This document shows, piece after piece, positions 17,644 to 29,158 of a DNA stretch of 64,000 bases. Position numbers and translations under genes: made by a program. Under the pieces are notes generated by a model. It saw only the letters and a program-made list of their open reading frames with translations. It was not told the origin of the DNA and made no database searches. The stretch comes from Kocuria massiliensis (GTDB lineage Bacteria; Actinomycetota; Actinomycetes; Actinomycetales; Micrococcaceae). Numbering within the stretch: the stretch's first letter is position 1; each line of letters opens with the position of its first letter. The DNA lies in the NCBI RefSeq assembly GCF_900169715.1, contig NZ_LT835161.1, positions 558,001 through 622,000 on the forward strand, in the 5' to 3' direction.

Positions 17644-18828
17644 ATGACTGCTCAAAATACCGACTTCATCCCCAATACCGAAGGTCCGCGCACCACGATG
17701 CTCCACGGAGTCCATGAGGAGCTGGGAGCGAGCTTTACCGACTTTGGCGGCTGGGAAATGCCGTTGAAATACGACAACGACGTCGCAGAGCACCGCGCCG
17801 TGCGCGAGGCGGCGGGTCTCTTCGACCTGTCCCACATGGGTGAAATCAGGATCACGGGCCCGGAAGCTTCTGCCCTTCTGGACTACGCCCTGGTCTCGTC
17901 CTTCTCGAAGCTCGCGGTAGGGCGCGCCAAATACTCGGTCATGGCGAATGCCGAAGGCGGCCTCGTGGACGACCTCATCACGTACCGAGTGGGCGAGGAG
18001 GAATACCTCGTCGTGCCGAACGCAGCGAACGCCGACGCCGTCCTTCGGGAGTTTACGGTTCGCGGCGCCGACTTCGATGCGTCCATCCACGAGGAGACGA
18101 GCGCGACCTCGTTGATCGCTCTGCAGGGCCCGGTCTCTGCCGAAGTATTGGCGAGCGTGATGGATAACGTGCGACTTGCGGATGGCAGCGAAGATCTCGC
18201 CGACCTGAAGTACTATGCCGCCGCCCCTGCGACGATTGCCGGAATCGAGGTGCTGCTCGCCCGCACCGGTTACACCGGTGAGGACGGCTTCGAACTTTAC
18301 GTTCCCAATGAGTCGGCCGGGGCCTTGTGGAACGCGCTCCTGGAAGCGGGCCGGGAGCACGGCGTCGTCCCGGCAGGACTGGCGGCACGCGATTCGTTGC
18401 GCCTCGAAGCGGGGATGCCGCTTTACGGTCATGAGCTCGGCCCGAACGTTTCACCATATACTTCCGGGCTAGGTAAGATGGTCGACATTGCCCTGAAAAA
18501 CGGCGCGGACTTCGTGGGCCGCGAAGCCCTCGAAAGGGCCCAGGAACGCGCTCACGAACCACGCCAGCGAGTTCTCGTGGGCCTGCGAGGCTTGTCAAAG
18601 CGACCGGCCCGTGCCGAAGCTAAGCTCGTGACCGGTGACGGCGAGGACCGCCGGGAAGTGGGCGTCGTCACCTCGGGAATTCCTTCTCCGACGTTGGGAT
18701 ATCCGATCGCCATGGCACACGTGGAACGCGAGCAGTCCGACGTCGGCAAGACCATCGCGGTCGATATTCGCGGTAAAACCAACGACTTCGAGGTCGTCGA
18801 ATTGCCGTTTTATCGTCGCTCGAAATAA
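17644..18828 (+). CDS. gcvT: Aminomethyltransferase, T protein
   Basis: Transfers the methylene group from GcvH to tetrahydrofolate, releasing ammonia. 394 aa. Seen: FGGWEMPLKY, the folate-site region LFDLSHMGEIRITGP, LLARTGYTGEDGFELYVP and RDSLRLEAGMPLYGHEL with its conserved Arg/Asp/Glu, and a C-terminal barrel. AGGGAGACACGAAG precedes ATG 17644. Shares the riboswitch transcript with gcvP and sdaA. Confidence 0.97.
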   Translation: MTAQNTDFIPNTEGPRTTMLHGVHEELGASFTDFGGWEMPLKYDNDVAEHRAVREAAGLFDLSHMGEIRITGPEASALLDYALVSSFSKLAVGRAKYSVMANAEGGLVDDLITYRVGEEEYLVVPNAANADAVLREFTVRGADFDASIHEETSATSLIALQGPVSAEVLASVMDNVRLADGSEDLADLKYYAAAPATIAGIEVLLARTGYTGEDGFELYVPNESAGALWNALLEAGREHGVVPAGLAARDSLRLEAGMPLYGHELGPNVSPYTSGLGKMVDIALKNGADFVGREALERAQERAHEPRQRVLVGLRGLSKRPARAEAKLVTGDGEDRREVGVVTSGIPSPTLGYPIAMAHVEREQSDVGKTIAVDIRGKTNDFEVVELPFYRRSK

Positions 18829-18882
18829 CCACTCGAATCCGGCCTGCCGGAACCCCAACTATTGACGGAGGTGTGGAAGGCC

Positions 18883-20331
18883 ATGAAGAGCACCACTGAT
18901 ATCAGCGTCTTCGATCTATTCAGCATCGGCGTGGGCCCCTCGAGCTCACACACCGTGGGCCCGATGCGTGCCGCAAACCGCTTTATCAGCGAGTTGATTG
19001 GTGCGCAGCGTCTCGACGACGTCGCTCGTCTCCAAGTGGACCTCTACGGATCTCTGGCAGCCACGGGAGCGGGCCACGGAACCATGTCCGCAACCGTCAA
19101 GGGGCTCGCCGGATGGATTCCGGAAACCATCGATATCGCCGAATCCGAGCAGATGATCTCCGATAATCAGGCCACCGGAAAGCTCGTTCTGGCGGGTTTC
19201 GCCCCTGACGTCGACCCGTCGACCGCGAACCGGTCCGACATTCAGACGGGGCCCGAGGTGGAGATCAGCGAGGCAGCGATGGTGTTGCGTCCGCTGACCA
19301 TTTTGGAACGCCACACCAACGGCATCCGATTTACAGCCAAAGATTCCGATGGCCTGTTGATTGACGAACGAACCTATTTTTCGGTCGGCGGCGGATTCGT
19401 CATCGAAGAGGGTGAAGAGGCCGCCGGTGGCGACAGCCTGACCGATGTCCCGTATCCCTACGATTCCGCCGAAGAACTCGTGGAATTGGCGAATGCGCAT
19501 CGTCTCTCGATCGCCGAACTGAAGATGGCGAATGAAACGACGGCCCGAACCCGCGAAGAGGTCGAGGCCGGAATTCTGCACATTTATCAGGTGATGCGCG
19601 AATGCATCGGTTCGTCGTTGACTCGTATCGGATACCTCCCCGGCGCCCTCAAAGTTCGGTGTCGAGCCCAAAAATGGCATCGAGAGTTGTTGAGTGAAGA
19701 CCCCAATAAGGATCCGCAATACTCGATCGATTGGGTGAACCTGATCGCCTTGGCCGTCAACGAGGAGAACGCCTTCGGCGGACGTGTGGTGACCGCGCCG
19801 ACCAATGGCGCCGCGGGAATCATCCCGGCCGTATTGCACTATGCCGTCAACTACGTCCCTGAGGTGCGCCACGGCGGCCGAAAGAAGCGCGAACGCGCGG
19901 TCATCGACTTCTTCTTGGCGGCCGCGGCCGTGGGTACGTTGTATAAGAAGCGAGCGTCGATTTCCGGTGCGGAGGTTGGTTGCCAAGGCGAAGTGGGTTC
20001 CGCCTCGTCGTTGGCCGCGGCCGGTCTCTGCCAGGTGCTCGGCGGAAACGTGGAGCAAGTGGAAAATGCCGCCGAAATCGCTATGGAACACAACCTCGGC
20101 CTGACCTGCGATCCCGTGGGAGGGCTCGTGCAAATTCCGTGCATCGAGCGCAATGCGATGGCGGCGGCCAAGGCAGTAAACGCAGCCAAGATGGCGATGC
20201 GTGGTGACGGCGAACATCGGGTCTCATTGGACCAAGTCATCGAGACCATGCGGCAAACGGGCGTGGACATGTCCAACCGATATAAGGAGACCTCACAGGG
20301 CGGTCTCGCCGTCAACGTCGTCGAGTGCTAA
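18883..20331 (+). CDS. sdaA: L-serine ammonia-lyase, iron-sulfur type
   Basis: Deaminates serine to pyruvate. 482 aa, single-chain type with fused beta and alpha domains. N-terminal SVFDLFSIGVGPSSSHTVGPM is the family signature. The three likely [4Fe-4S] ligands are Cys367 (GCQGEVGS), Cys409 (CDPVGG) and Cys420 (IPCIER); their 42- and 11-residue spacing equals that of the Legionella enzyme. Start ATG 18883, with GGAGG upstream; the 7-codon extension is unlikely. Under glycine control it would drain serine made from glycine-derived one-carbon units. Confidence 0.97.
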   Translation: MKSTTDISVFDLFSIGVGPSSSHTVGPMRAANRFISELIGAQRLDDVARLQVDLYGSLAATGAGHGTMSATVKGLAGWIPETIDIAESEQMISDNQATGKLVLAGFAPDVDPSTANRSDIQTGPEVEISEAAMVLRPLTILERHTNGIRFTAKDSDGLLIDERTYFSVGGGFVIEEGEEAAGGDSLTDVPYPYDSAEELVELANAHRLSIAELKMANETTARTREEVEAGILHIYQVMRECIGSSLTRIGYLPGALKVRCRAQKWHRELLSEDPNKDPQYSIDWVNLIALAVNEENAFGGRVVTAPTNGAAGIIPAVLHYAVNYVPEVRHGGRKKRERAVIDFFLAAAAVGTLYKKRASISGAEVGCQGEVGSASSLAAAGLCQVLGGNVEQVENAAEIAMEHNLGLTCDPVGGLVQIPCIERNAMAAAKAVNAAKMAMRGDGEHRVSLDQVIETMRQTGVDMSNRYKETSQGGLAVNVVEC

Positions 20332-20362
20332 TTCAGCGGGGGAGCGGGTTTCGCATAACCGC

Positions 20363-20391
20363 TGGACAAATCAGAATTCCGAGTGTAGAGT
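20363..20391 (+). promoter_or_regulatory. Candidate rpoBC promoter
   Basis: TGGACA, 17 bases, TAGAGT, with TG just before the -10. It lies about 220 bases before the rpoB start, leaving a long leader that shows no coding frame. A second AT-rich patch (TATAGC, near 20429) is less convincing. Confidence 0.55.
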
Positions 20392-20609
20392 AAAAATTTG
20401 CGCTTTCCCTAAATTTTTGTGCCTTCATATAGCGGTGGGTACAACTGATGGATCCAGCTCACGCTTCCAGGCAACCACGACCACCGACTCACCAAGATCG
20501 CTCATCATAGGGGCGGTCCTTGTGCGCGTCAGATCGCCAGCCGGAATGCGCGAGAACGTGGATCCGGGCAAGCCTTCGTGTACCGACAGGTCTGTGGAAG
20601 GATCCAATC

Positions 20610-23600
20610 TTGGTCGCCTCGAGCACCTCTAATTATGACGCCGCTCTCGCGGAGGGAAACCCGCACGACGGTTCCGCCTCACGCATCTCTTTTGCAAAGA
20701 TTCACGAACCACTGAGCGTTCCTAACCTGCTTGCCTTGCAGACGGACAGCTTTGACCGCCTCGTCGGAAACGACCGCTGGAGCCAGCGCGTCGTCGAAGC
20801 CGAAAAGACCGGCGATGCCTCGGTCGAGCGCGTGTCCGGCCTGACCGAAATCTTCGAGGAGATCTCACCGATCGAGGATTTCCAGGGCACGATGTCCCTG
20901 TCCTTCTCGGAACCCGAATTCGCTGATCCGAAGTACACCATGGAGGAGTGCAAGGATCGCGATGCCACCTACTCGGCGCCGCTATACGTCAAGGCCGAGT
21001 TCATGAACAACGAAACCGGCGAGATCAAGCAGCAGACCGTGTTCATGGGCGATTTCCCGCTCATGACCGAGTCCGGCACGTTTGTGATCAACGGTTCCGA
21101 GCGCGTCGTCGTCTCGCAGCTCGTGCGTTCCCCGGGTGCCTACTTTGAGAAGGCCGCCGACCGTACGTCTGACAAGGACATCTACTCGGCCCGCATCATC
21201 CCTTCCCGCGGTGCTTGGTTTGAGCTGGAGATCGACAAGCGCGATCAGGTTGGCGTTCGCCTCGACCGCAAGCGCAAGCAGTCGGTCACCGTCCTGCTGA
21301 AGGCCTTAGGCTGGACCGACTCCAAGATCTTGGAAGAGTTCGGCGAATTCGACTCGATTCGCGCGACCCTCGAGAAGGACACCGTCGAGACCCGCGACGA
21401 AGCCCTGATCGATATCTACAAGAAGCTTCGTCCCGGTGAGCCCCCGACGGTCGATGCAGCTCAGTCGCTGCTCGACAACATGTACTTCACCCCGAAGCGC
21501 TACGACCTGGCCAAGGTCGGTCGTTACAAGATCAACCGCAAGCTCGGCCTCGACAAGGCGCTGTCCGATAACGACTCCTCGGTTCTGACCCAGGACGACA
21601 TTGTCGCCATGATCCGCTACCTCGTGACCCTTCACGCCGGCGGCAAGACCATCAAGGGCAAGCGCGACGGCGTCGACACCGACATCTACGTCAGCACCGA
21701 CGACATCGACCACTTCGGTAACCGCCGTATTCGTGCGGTAGGCGAGCTGATCGAGAACCAGATCCGTACGGGCCTTTCCCGTATGGAGCGCGTCGTGCGC
21801 GAGCGGATGACTACCCAGGACGTCGAGGCCATCACGCCTCAGACCCTGATCAACATCCGCCCGGTGGTCGCCTCCATCAAGGAGTTCTTCGGCACCTCCC
21901 AGCTCTCGCAGTTCATGGATCAGAACAACCCGCTCGCCGGGCTGACCCACAAGCGTCGCCTGTCTGCGCTCGGCCCGGGAGGCCTCTCCCGCGACCGCGC
22001 CGGCATGGAGGTCCGAGACGTGCACCCGTCCCACTACGGACGCATGTGCCCGATTGAGTCCCCTGAAGGCCCGAACATCGGTCTGATCGGATCGCTCGCG
22101 ACCTTCGCGCGCATCAACCCCTTCGGTTTCATCGAGACTCCGTATCGCGAAGTCGTCGACGGCAAGGTCACCGAGAAGGTCATGTACCTGACCGCGGATG
22201 ACGAAAAGGGCAAGATCATCGCGCAGGCAAATGCTCCTCTCACCGAGGACCAGCACTTTGCCGAAGAGTACGTCCTGTGCCGCGCCGCAGACGGTTCCGG
22301 TGAAGCCGAGGCCAAGCCGGCCGCCGACGTCGAGTTCATGGACGTTTCCCCGCGCCAGATGGTGTCCGTGGCGACGTCGTTGATTCCTTACCTCGAACAC
22401 GACGACGCCAACCGCGCGCTCATGGGTGCCAACATGCAGCGTCAGGCGGTGCCGCTGCTCGAATCCGAGTCACCGGTCGTCGGCACGGGCATGGAAGGCT
22501 ACGCCGCGATGGACTCGGGCGATTCCGTGCTGGCCAAGAAGGCCGGTGTGGTCCGCGAGGTTTCCGCCGATCTCGTCGTCATTGCGAACGACGACGGCAC
22601 CACGACCTCGTACCCGATCGCCAAGTTCCAGCGCTCCAACCCGGGTAACTGCTACAACCACCGTGTTGTGGTTTCCGAGGGAGACCGCGTGGGATACCGC
22701 GGCTTGATTGCCGACGGCCCCTCGACCGACAAGGGCGAACTTGCCCTCGGTAAGAACCTCTTGGTCGCATACATGTCCTGGGAAGGCCTCAACTACGAGG
22801 ACGCGATCATCCTCTCGCAGCGTATGGTCTCGGACGACGTCTTGACTTCGATCCACATCGAGGAGCACGAGATCGATGCCCGCGACACCAAGCTGGGCGC
22901 CGAAGAGATCACCCGGGATATCCCGAACGTCTCGGAAGAGGTCCTGTCCGCACTGGACGAGCGCGGCATCATCCACATCGGTGCCGAGGTCGAGGCCGGC
23001 GACATCCTGGTGGGTAAGGTCACGCCGAAGGGTGAGACCGAGCTGACCCCTGAGGAGCGCTTGCTCCGCGCGATCTTCGGTGAGAAGTCCCGCGAGGTTC
23101 GTGACACCTCCTTGAAGGTTCCCCACGGCGAGTCCGGAACCGTCATCGGCGTCCGCGTGTTCGACCGCGACGAAGACGACGAGGACATGCCTCCCGGAGT
23201 CAACCAGCTGGTTCGTGTCTACGTGGCTCACAAGCGCAAGATCACCGACGGTGACAAGCTCGCAGGCCGTCACGGTAACAAGGGCGTCATCTCCAAGATC
23301 CTTCCGGTCGAGGACATGCCGTTCATGGCCGACGGAACTCCGGTGGACGTCATCCTGAACCCGCTCGGTGTGCCGGGCCGTATGAACATCGGCCAGGTGC
23401 TCGAGGTCCATACCGGTTGGTTGGCCAAGCAGGGTTGGAAGATCGAGGGCAATCCCGAGTGGCTCGAGAATCTGCCGAACTTCCCGAAGGAATCCGGCCC
23501 CACCAAGGTCGCGACTCCGGTGTTCGACGGTGCGGAGGAGAACGAAATCTTCGACCTCCTGGACCACACGACGCTGAACCGGGACGGCGAGCGTCTGATC

Positions 23601-24125
23601 GACCGCTCCGGCAAGGCGATGTTGTTCGACGGACGTACCGGTGAGCCGTTCCCCGAGCCGATTTCGGTGGGCTACCAGTACATCCTGAAGCTGCACCACT
23701 TGGTGGACGACAAGATTCACGCCCGTTCGACCGGTCCTTACTCGATGATTACCCAGCAGCCGCTGGGCGGTAAGGCACAGTTCGGCGGACAGCGTTTCGG
23801 CGAGATGGAGGTGTGGGCACTCGAGGCGTATGGCGCCGCCTACACGCTGCAGGAAATCCTGACCATCAAGTCCGACGACGTCCACGGACGCGTCAAGGTC
23901 TACGAGGCCATCGTGAAGGGCGACAACATCCCCGAACCGGGTGTCCCCGAGTCCTTCAAGGTGCTCATCAAGGAAATGCAGTCTCTGTGCCTGAACGTCG
24001 AGGTCCTCTCGACCGAAGGCAATGCGATCGAAATGCGCGACTCGGAGGACGAAGGATTCCGGGCTGCCGATGAATTGGGTATTGACCTCTCCCACAACGA
24101 GCCCAGCTCGGTCGAGGAAGTCTAA
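20610..24125 (+). CDS. rpoB: DNA-directed RNA polymerase subunit beta
   Basis: Catalytic-core subunit of RNA polymerase. 1171 aa. The start is TTG 20610 (VASSTSNYD) behind GGAAGGATCCAATC; the frame is open from 20520 but MVASSTS is the start known in relatives. The rifampicin pocket at about 428-454 ([31 protein letters not shown]) carries only wild-type residues. Later hallmarks: [24 protein letters not shown] and [13 protein letters not shown]-terminus EPSSVEEV is as in Arthrobacter. rpoC follows after 54 bases. Confidence 0.99.
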   Translation: MVASSTSNYDAALAEGNPHDGSASRISFAKIHEPLSVPNLLALQTDSFDRLVGNDRWSQRVVEAEKTGDASVERVSGLTEIFEEISPIEDFQGTMSLSFSEPEFADPKYTMEECKDRDATYSAPLYVKAEFMNNETGEIKQQTVFMGDFPLMTESGTFVINGSERVVVSQLVRSPGAYFEKAADRTSDKDIYSARIIPSRGAWFELEIDKRDQVGVRLDRKRKQSVTVLLKALGWTDSKILEEFGEFDSIRATLEKDTVETRDEALIDIYKKLRPGEPPTVDAAQSLLDNMYFTPKRYDLAKVGRYKINRKLGLDKALSDNDSSVLTQDDIVAMIRYLVTLHAGGKTIKGKRDGVDTDIYVSTDDIDHFGNRRIRAVGELIENQIRTGLSRMERVVRERMTTQDVEAITPQTLINIRPVVASIKEFFGTSQLSQFMDQNNPLAGLTHKRRLSALGPGGLSRDRAGMEVRDVHPSHYGRMCPIESPEGPNIGLIGSLATFARINPFGFIETPYREVVDGKVTEKVMYLTADDEKGKIIAQANAPLTEDQHFAEEYVLCRAADGSGEAEAKPAADVEFMDVSPRQMVSVATSLIPYLEHDDANRALMGANMQRQAVPLLESESPVVGTGMEGYAAMDSGDSVLAKKAGVVREVSADLVVIANDDGTTTSYPIAKFQRSNPGNCYNHRVVVSEGDRVGYRGLIADGPSTDKGELALGKNLLVAYMSWEGLNYEDAIILSQRMVSDDVLTSIHIEEHEIDARDTKLGAEEITRDIPNVSEEVLSALDERGIIHIGAEVEAGDILVGKVTPKGETELTPEERLLRAIFGEKSREVRDTSLKVPHGESGTVIGVRVFDRDEDDEDMPPGVNQLVRVYVAHKRKITDGDKLAGRHGNKGVISKILPVEDMPFMADGTPVDVILNPLGVPGRMNIGQVLEVHTGWLAKQGWKIEGNPEWLENLPNFPKESGPTKVATPVFDGAEENEIFDLLDHTTLNRDGERLIDRSGKAMLFDGRTGEPFPEPISVGYQYILKLHHLVDDKIHARSTGPYSMITQQPLGGKAQFGGQRFGEMEVWALEAYGAAYTLQEILTIKSDDVHGRVKVYEAIVKGDNIPEPGVPESFKVLIKEMQSLCLNVEVLSTEGNAIEMRDSEDEGFRAADELGIDLSHNEPSSVEEV

Positions 24126-24179
24126 ACACCCCTCATCCACACCAGATCCTTCTAGAGTTTTTTGAGAGAAAAGGACCCC

Positions 24180-27100
24180 ATGTCCAACGAATCTTCACTT
24201 GGTTTGATGCGGATTGGCCTGGCCACCGCGGAAGATATCCGAAACTGGTCGTACGGTGAGGTCAAGAAGCCGGAGACCATTAACTACCGAACCCTGAAGC
24301 CGGAGAAGGAAGGCCTGTTCGACGAGCGGATCTTCGGTCCGACCCGCGACTGGGAATGCTACTGCGGTAAGTACAAGCGCGTGCGCTTCAAGGGCATCAT
24401 CTGTGAACGCTGCGGCGTCGAGGTGACTCGCGCCAAGGTGCGCCGTGAGCGGATGGGCCACATCGAGCTGGCCGCACCGGTCACCCACATTTGGTACTTC
24501 AAGGGCGTTCCGTCGCGCTTGGGTTACCTCCTGGACCTCGCGCCGAAGGATCTCGAGAAGATCATTTACTTCGCCGCGTACATGATTACGTGGGTTGATG
24601 AGGAAGGCCGTCACGACGACCTGCCGAATCTTCAGGCCGCGCACGATAAGGACAAGAAGTCCCTGGAATCCGAGCGCGACGCCGATATTGCGGCGATTGC
24701 CAAGGAGACCGAGGAAGAGCTCGCGCGCATCGAAGCCGAGGGTGGCAAGGCCGCGGAGAAGCGCAAGCTGCGCGATTCCTCGGAGCGCCAGATGGCTCAG
24801 GTTCGCAAGCGCGTCGACGCCGAGATTTCTCACCTCGACCAGGTCTTTGACCGCTTCAAGAACCTCAAGGTCAGCGACCTCGAGGGCGATGAAGCTCTGT
24901 ACCGTTCGATGGTCGACAAGTACGGCATGTACTTCGAGGGGTCGATGGGCGCCGAGTCCATCAAGCGTCGTCTCGAGAACTTCGATATGGAGGCCGAAGC
25001 TGAGGCCCTCCGCGAGGTCATCCAGAACGGCAAGGGACAGCGCAAGACTCGTGCGCTCAAGCGCCTCAAGGTCATCAACGCCTTCCTGACCACGGATAAC
25101 TCGCCGCTCGGCATGGTTCTGGACGCCGTCCCGGTCATTCCGCCGGAGTTGCGCCCGATGGTGCAGCTCGATGGTGGACGCTTTGCGACGTCGGACCTGA
25201 ACGACCTCTACCGCCGTGTGATCAACCGCAACAACCGCCTGAAGCGTCTGTTGGATCTTGGTGCCCCCGAGATCATCGTGAACAACGAGAAGCGCATGCT
25301 CCAGGAGGCCGTTGACTCACTGTTCGACAACGGCCGTCGCGGTCGCCCCGTGACGGGTCCGGGCAACCGCCCGCTCAAGTCGCTCTCCGACATGCTCAAG
25401 GGCAAGCAGGGACGCTTCCGTCAGAACCTGCTCGGTAAGCGCGTCGACTACTCGGGCCGTTCCGTGATCGTCGTTGGTCCCCAGCTCAAGATGCACCAGT
25501 GTGGTCTGCCCAAGCAGATGGCTTTGGAGCTGTTCAAGCCCTTCGTGATGAAGCGCCTCGTGGAGCTGAACCACGCGCAGAACATCAAGTCGGCCAAGCG
25601 TATGGTCGAGCGTTTCCGCCCGCAGGTTTGGGACGTCTTGGAAGAGATCATCACGGAGCACCCCGTGTTGCTCAACCGTGCGCCAACCCTGCACCGTCTG
25701 GGCATTCAGGCGTTCGAGCCGCAGCTCGTCGAGGGCAAGGCCATTCAGCTTCACCCGCTCGTGTGCTCGGCCTTCAACGCCGACTTCGATGGTGACCAGA
25801 TGGCCGTGCACCTTCCCCTGAGCCCCGAGGCGCAGGCGGAAGCTCGCGTGTTGATGCTCTCCTCGAACAACATCCTGAAGCCCTCCGACGGCCGTCCGGT
25901 GGCGGTTCCGTCGCAGGATATGATCATCGGTCTGTACCACCTGACCACGGTTCGTGACGGCGAAAAGGGAGAGGGCCACGCCTACTCCTCCCTCGCCGAG
26001 GCGATCATGGCCATGGAGCGTCACGAGATCCACCTCAACTCCCGAGTGAAGATCATCCTCAACGACTTCGTGCCGTACGAAGGATGGGAAGCACCGGAGG
26101 GTTGGGAGCAGGGACAGCCCGTCCTGGTCGAGTGCACCGTGGGACAGGTGCTGTTCAACGAGACTCTTCCGGCCGATTACCCGTGGTTCCGCGGCGTCGC
26201 CGACAAGAAGGGCCTCGGACAGCTGGTCAACGACCTCGCCGAGAACTACCCGATGGTCGAGGTTGCCCGCACTCTGGACAACCTCAAGGACACCGGTTTC
26301 TACTGGGCTTCGCGCTCCGGCGTGACCGTCGCCGTCTCCGACATCGCGACGCCGCCGAGCAAGCCCCAGATCATGGCAGGCTACGAGCAGCAGGCCGACG
26401 AGATCCAGGGCCAGTACGAGATGGGTCTGATCGACGACGACGAGCGTCGTTCCGAGCTGATCGACATCTGGACGAAGGCGACCGACGAGGTGGCCGAGGC
26501 GATGCGCGACAACCTCACCGACCTCAACACGATCAACCGCATGGTGTCTTCGGGCGCCCGTGGTAACTGGATGCAGGTCCGTCAGATTGCGGGTATCCGT
26601 GGTCTGGTGGCGAACACCCGTGGCGAGATCATGCCCCGCCCGATCAAGTCCTCGTACCGCGAGGGCCTGTCGGTTCTGGAGTACTTCATCGCGACGCACG
26701 GTGCTCGTAAGGGCCTTGCCGATACCGCGTTGCGTACCGCGAACTCGGGTTACTTGACCCGTCGTCTCGTGGACGTTTCGCAGGACGTCATCGTTCGCGA
26801 ACTCGACTGCCAGACCCGTCGTGGCCTGGTGCTCCCGTTGGTGCAGGTCGATCCGGATACCGGCTCTATCTCGCTGCATGAGGACGTCGAGAACTCGATC
26901 CACGGCCGTATCCTTGCGGTCGATGTGAAGGACGAGGACGGCAACGTTCTGGTCCCCGCGGGCGAGGACGTTTCGGATTCCGTCATCCAGACGATGTACA
27001 AGGCTGGCGTCCAGGAAGTTCGCGTCCGTTCGGTGCTGACCTGTGAGTCCGCCGTCGGTGTGTGCGCCAAGTGCTACGGCCGTTCGATGGCCTCGGGCAA

Positions 27101-28073
27101 CCTGGTGGACATTGGTGAGGCCGTGGGCATTATCGCTGCGCAGTCGATCGGTGAGCCGGGTACCCAGCTGACCATGCGTACCTTCCACACCGGTGGTGTT
27201 GCCTCCGCCGAAGACATCACCCAGGGTCTGCCCCGTATTCAGGAGCTCTTTGAGGCACGAACCCCGAAGGGCGTGGCTCCGATCTCCGAGATCGCCGGTC
27301 GCGTGACCATCGAGGACACCGAGAAGGCCTTGAAGATCATCGTGACGCCGGACAGCAAGGACGACGAGGCCATCGCCTACCCGATCCTGCGCCGTGCTCG
27401 CCTGCTCGTGGAAGACGGCGAACGCGTCGAGGTTGGCCAGCAGTTGGTCTCCGGTGCCGTGGATCCGAAGGAAGTTCTGCGTATCCGTGGTCCCCGCGAG
27501 GCGCAGAAGCACCTGGTGGACGAGGTCCAGGGCGTGTACCGCTCGCAGGGTGTGGGCATCCACGACAAGCACGTGGAAGTTATCGTCCGTCAGATGACCC
27601 GCCGCATCACGGTGATCGAATCCGGTGAGACCGATCTGCTTCCGGGCGAATTGGTGGAGACCGTGCAGTTCCAGCAGGCGAATAAGAAGGCCGTGACGAC
27701 GCAGCAGCGTCCGGCGGCCGGTCGTCCGGAGCTCATGGGCATCACCAAGGCCTCGTTGGCGACCGACTCGTGGCTCTCTGCGGCCTCCTTCCAGGAGACC
27801 ACTCGCGTCCTCACGCAGGCCGCGATGGAGGGCAAGTCCGACCCGCTGGTTGGCCTCAAGGAGAACGTCATCATCGGTAAGCTCATCCCCGCCGGTACCG
27901 GTTTGGACCGTTACAACGACATCGAGGTTGAGCCGACCGAGGAAGCACGCGAGAAGATGTACGCCAACTCCACCGGTTTTGGCGACTTCAGCTACGCTGC
28001 CGAAAATGACGCTTCCGTGGCCGCCGAGTTCCAGGCCATCCCGTTGGATGACTACGACTTCGGCAATAACTAA
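24180..28073 (+). CDS. rpoC: DNA-directed RNA polymerase subunit beta'
   Basis: Largest polymerase subunit, holding the active-site magnesium. 1297 aa. Seen: the N-terminal zinc site [19 protein letters not shown], the catalytic [15 protein letters not shown] (from about 533), the second zinc ligands [13 protein letters not shown], and the trigger-loop region [21 protein letters not shown] 24180 follows AGAAAAGGACCCC. The operon ends at a 20-bp perfect terminator. Confidence 0.99.
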   Translation: MSNESSLGLMRIGLATAEDIRNWSYGEVKKPETINYRTLKPEKEGLFDERIFGPTRDWECYCGKYKRVRFKGIICERCGVEVTRAKVRRERMGHIELAAPVTHIWYFKGVPSRLGYLLDLAPKDLEKIIYFAAYMITWVDEEGRHDDLPNLQAAHDKDKKSLESERDADIAAIAKETEEELARIEAEGGKAAEKRKLRDSSERQMAQVRKRVDAEISHLDQVFDRFKNLKVSDLEGDEALYRSMVDKYGMYFEGSMGAESIKRRLENFDMEAEAEALREVIQNGKGQRKTRALKRLKVINAFLTTDNSPLGMVLDAVPVIPPELRPMVQLDGGRFATSDLNDLYRRVINRNNRLKRLLDLGAPEIIVNNEKRMLQEAVDSLFDNGRRGRPVTGPGNRPLKSLSDMLKGKQGRFRQNLLGKRVDYSGRSVIVVGPQLKMHQCGLPKQMALELFKPFVMKRLVELNHAQNIKSAKRMVERFRPQVWDVLEEIITEHPVLLNRAPTLHRLGIQAFEPQLVEGKAIQLHPLVCSAFNADFDGDQMAVHLPLSPEAQAEARVLMLSSNNILKPSDGRPVAVPSQDMIIGLYHLTTVRDGEKGEGHAYSSLAEAIMAMERHEIHLNSRVKIILNDFVPYEGWEAPEGWEQGQPVLVECTVGQVLFNETLPADYPWFRGVADKKGLGQLVNDLAENYPMVEVARTLDNLKDTGFYWASRSGVTVAVSDIATPPSKPQIMAGYEQQADEIQGQYEMGLIDDDERRSELIDIWTKATDEVAEAMRDNLTDLNTINRMVSSGARGNWMQVRQIAGIRGLVANTRGEIMPRPIKSSYREGLSVLEYFIATHGARKGLADTALRTANSGYLTRRLVDVSQDVIVRELDCQTRRGLVLPLVQVDPDTGSISLHEDVENSIHGRILAVDVKDEDGNVLVPAGEDVSDSVIQTMYKAGVQEVRVRSVLTCESAVGVCAKCYGRSMASGNLVDIGEAVGIIAAQSIGEPGTQLTMRTFHTGGVASAEDITQGLPRIQELFEARTPKGVAPISEIAGRVTIEDTEKALKIIVTPDSKDDEAIAYPILRRARLLVEDGERVEVGQQLVSGAVDPKEVLRIRGPREAQKHLVDEVQGVYRSQGVGIHDKHVEVIVRQMTRRITVIESGETDLLPGELVETVQFQQANKKAVTTQQRPAAGRPELMGITKASLATDSWLSAASFQETTRVLTQAAMEGKSDPLVGLKENVIIGKLIPAGTGLDRYNDIEVEPTEEAREKMYANSTGFGDFSYAAENDASVAAEFQAIPLDDYDFGNN

Positions 28074-28112
28074 ACACTGAGTTGCGGACCTGCCTGAGGG
28101 CGATCCGCACCG

Positions 28113-28157
28113 AACGACGGCCGGCCCCCTCCTATCTGGAGGGGGCCGGCCGTCGTT
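28113..28157. terminator. Perfect 20-bp terminator after rpoC
   Basis: AACGACGGCCGGCCCCCTCC pairs without mismatch to GGAGGGGGCCGGCCGTCGTT around TATCT. It begins 39 bases after the rpoC stop and separates rpoBC from the pca operon. Confidence 0.9.
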
Positions 28158-28221
28158 AAAGGTGGGGTAGCTTCGTGCCTGTCACCAGGGCCTCCCTCGG
28201 ACCCTGAATCGCCCTCTCGAG

Positions 28222-28262
28222 GTTCGCATCGCGCACACAAATTCTGAGAGCGAACTTTTCGC
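28222..28262. promoter_or_regulatory. Candidate PcaR (IclR family) operator region
   Basis: GTTCG-CATCG-CGCAC at 28222-28236 keeps both five-base arms of the site I recall for PcaR/PobR-type IclR regulators in Pseudomonas (GTTCG-N5-CGCAC). A second element, GCGAA-CTT-TTCGC at 28250-28262, lies between the likely -35 and -10 and repeats the GTTCG/CGAAC arm. The operon encodes such a regulator (pcaR, 34893). The assignment rests on this match and on context. Confidence 0.5.
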
Positions 28263-28271
28263 CGATAGATT
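28242..28271 (+). promoter_or_regulatory. Candidate promoter of the pca operon
   Basis: TTCTGA, 18 bases, TAGATT, about 50 bases before pcaH. It overlaps the inverted repeats described for PcaR. Confidence 0.45.
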
Positions 28272-28321
28272 GACCATGGCGCGGATCACGAGCGGATTCG
28301 GGAACAGGAAGGGAGGACGGC

Positions 28322-29158
28322 ATGACACAGGAGTCACACGCCGAAAAGAATCTGGACGAGGAGAACTTCACCCAGCCGGTGGTGTTGAATTCCGACGCCG
28401 CCGCGGACAGCCAAGACGCGATCAATCGAGAGATCGATCGGGTTCATCAGGCGGCTCGAAGCGGTGGATCGGTTGAAACGCAACCCCGTCTGGATTTTCC
28501 CCCGTATCGGAGTTCGGTGTTGCGGCACCCGACCAAGGACCTCCACCACACGGACCCGGAGCTCATCGAGCTCACGTCACCGGCTTTCGGACATCGCGAC
28601 GTTCACGAGCTCGAATCCGATCTGACGATCCAGGGCGGCGGAGAACCCGTGGGCGAGAGGATCAAGATCACCGGCCGGGTCATGGACGCCGCTGGTCGAC
28701 CGGTCCGTCATCAGCTCGTGGAAATTTGGCAGGCCAACGCCGCAGGACGCTACATCCACAAAAGGGATCAGCATCCGGCCCCGATCGACCCGAACTTCAC
28801 GGGCGTCGGTCGGTGTCTCACCGACGAAGCCGGAAATTACGAATTCACCACCATCAAGCCGGGGCCGTACCCGTGGAAGAACCACCGCAATGCCTGGCGC
28901 CCGGCGCACGTGCACTTTTCGCTGTTCGGCACGGACTTTACACAACGCATGATCACCCAGATGTACTTCCCCGGTGATCCGCTGTTCAGTCTGGATCCGA
29001 TCTACCAGTCGATTACGGATCAGAAGGCGCGTGATCGTCTGGTCGCGACCTACGACCACGGCGTCTCGGAACACGAATGGCTTTTAGGCTACCGGTGGGA
29101 CATCGTCCTCGGTGGCAGCCAGCGGACCTGGATGGAACCCGAGGAGGAGCAGCGATGA
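28322..29158 (+). CDS. pcaH: Protocatechuate 3,4-dioxygenase beta subunit
   Basis: Intradiol ring-cleaving subunit with the non-haem Fe(III) site; turns protocatechuate into 3-carboxy-cis,cis-muconate. 278 aa. Iron ligands are visible: Tyr144 (GRYIH), Tyr183 (GPYPW), His196 and His198 (RPAHVHF); the 39-13-2 spacing equals that of the Pseudomonas enzyme (Tyr108, Tyr147, His160, His162). The first 40 residues are an acidic/polar extension. GGGAGGACGGC precedes ATG 28322. First gene of the operon, overlapping pcaG by four bases. Confidence 0.98.
   Translation: MTQESHAEKNLDEENFTQPVVLNSDAAADSQDAINREIDRVHQAARSGGSVETQPRLDFPPYRSSVLRHPTKDLHHTDPELIELTSPAFGHRDVHELESDLTIQGGGEPVGERIKITGRVMDAAGRPVRHQLVEIWQANAAGRYIHKRDQHPAPIDPNFTGVGRCLTDEAGNYEFTTIKPGPYPWKNHRNAWRPAHVHFSLFGTDFTQRMITQMYFPGDPLFSLDPIYQSITDQKARDRLVATYDHGVSEHEWLLGYRWDIVLGGSQRTWMEPEEEQR

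Noticed and set aside
20520-20609. Longer RpoB start at 20520
   Set aside because: TTG 20610 has the ribosome site and gives the start VASSTS known from close relatives.
28113-28157. 20-bp perfect inverted repeat after rpoC as a mobile-element end
   Set aside because: Arms are separated by five bases and lie just after a stop codon, the layout of a terminator.
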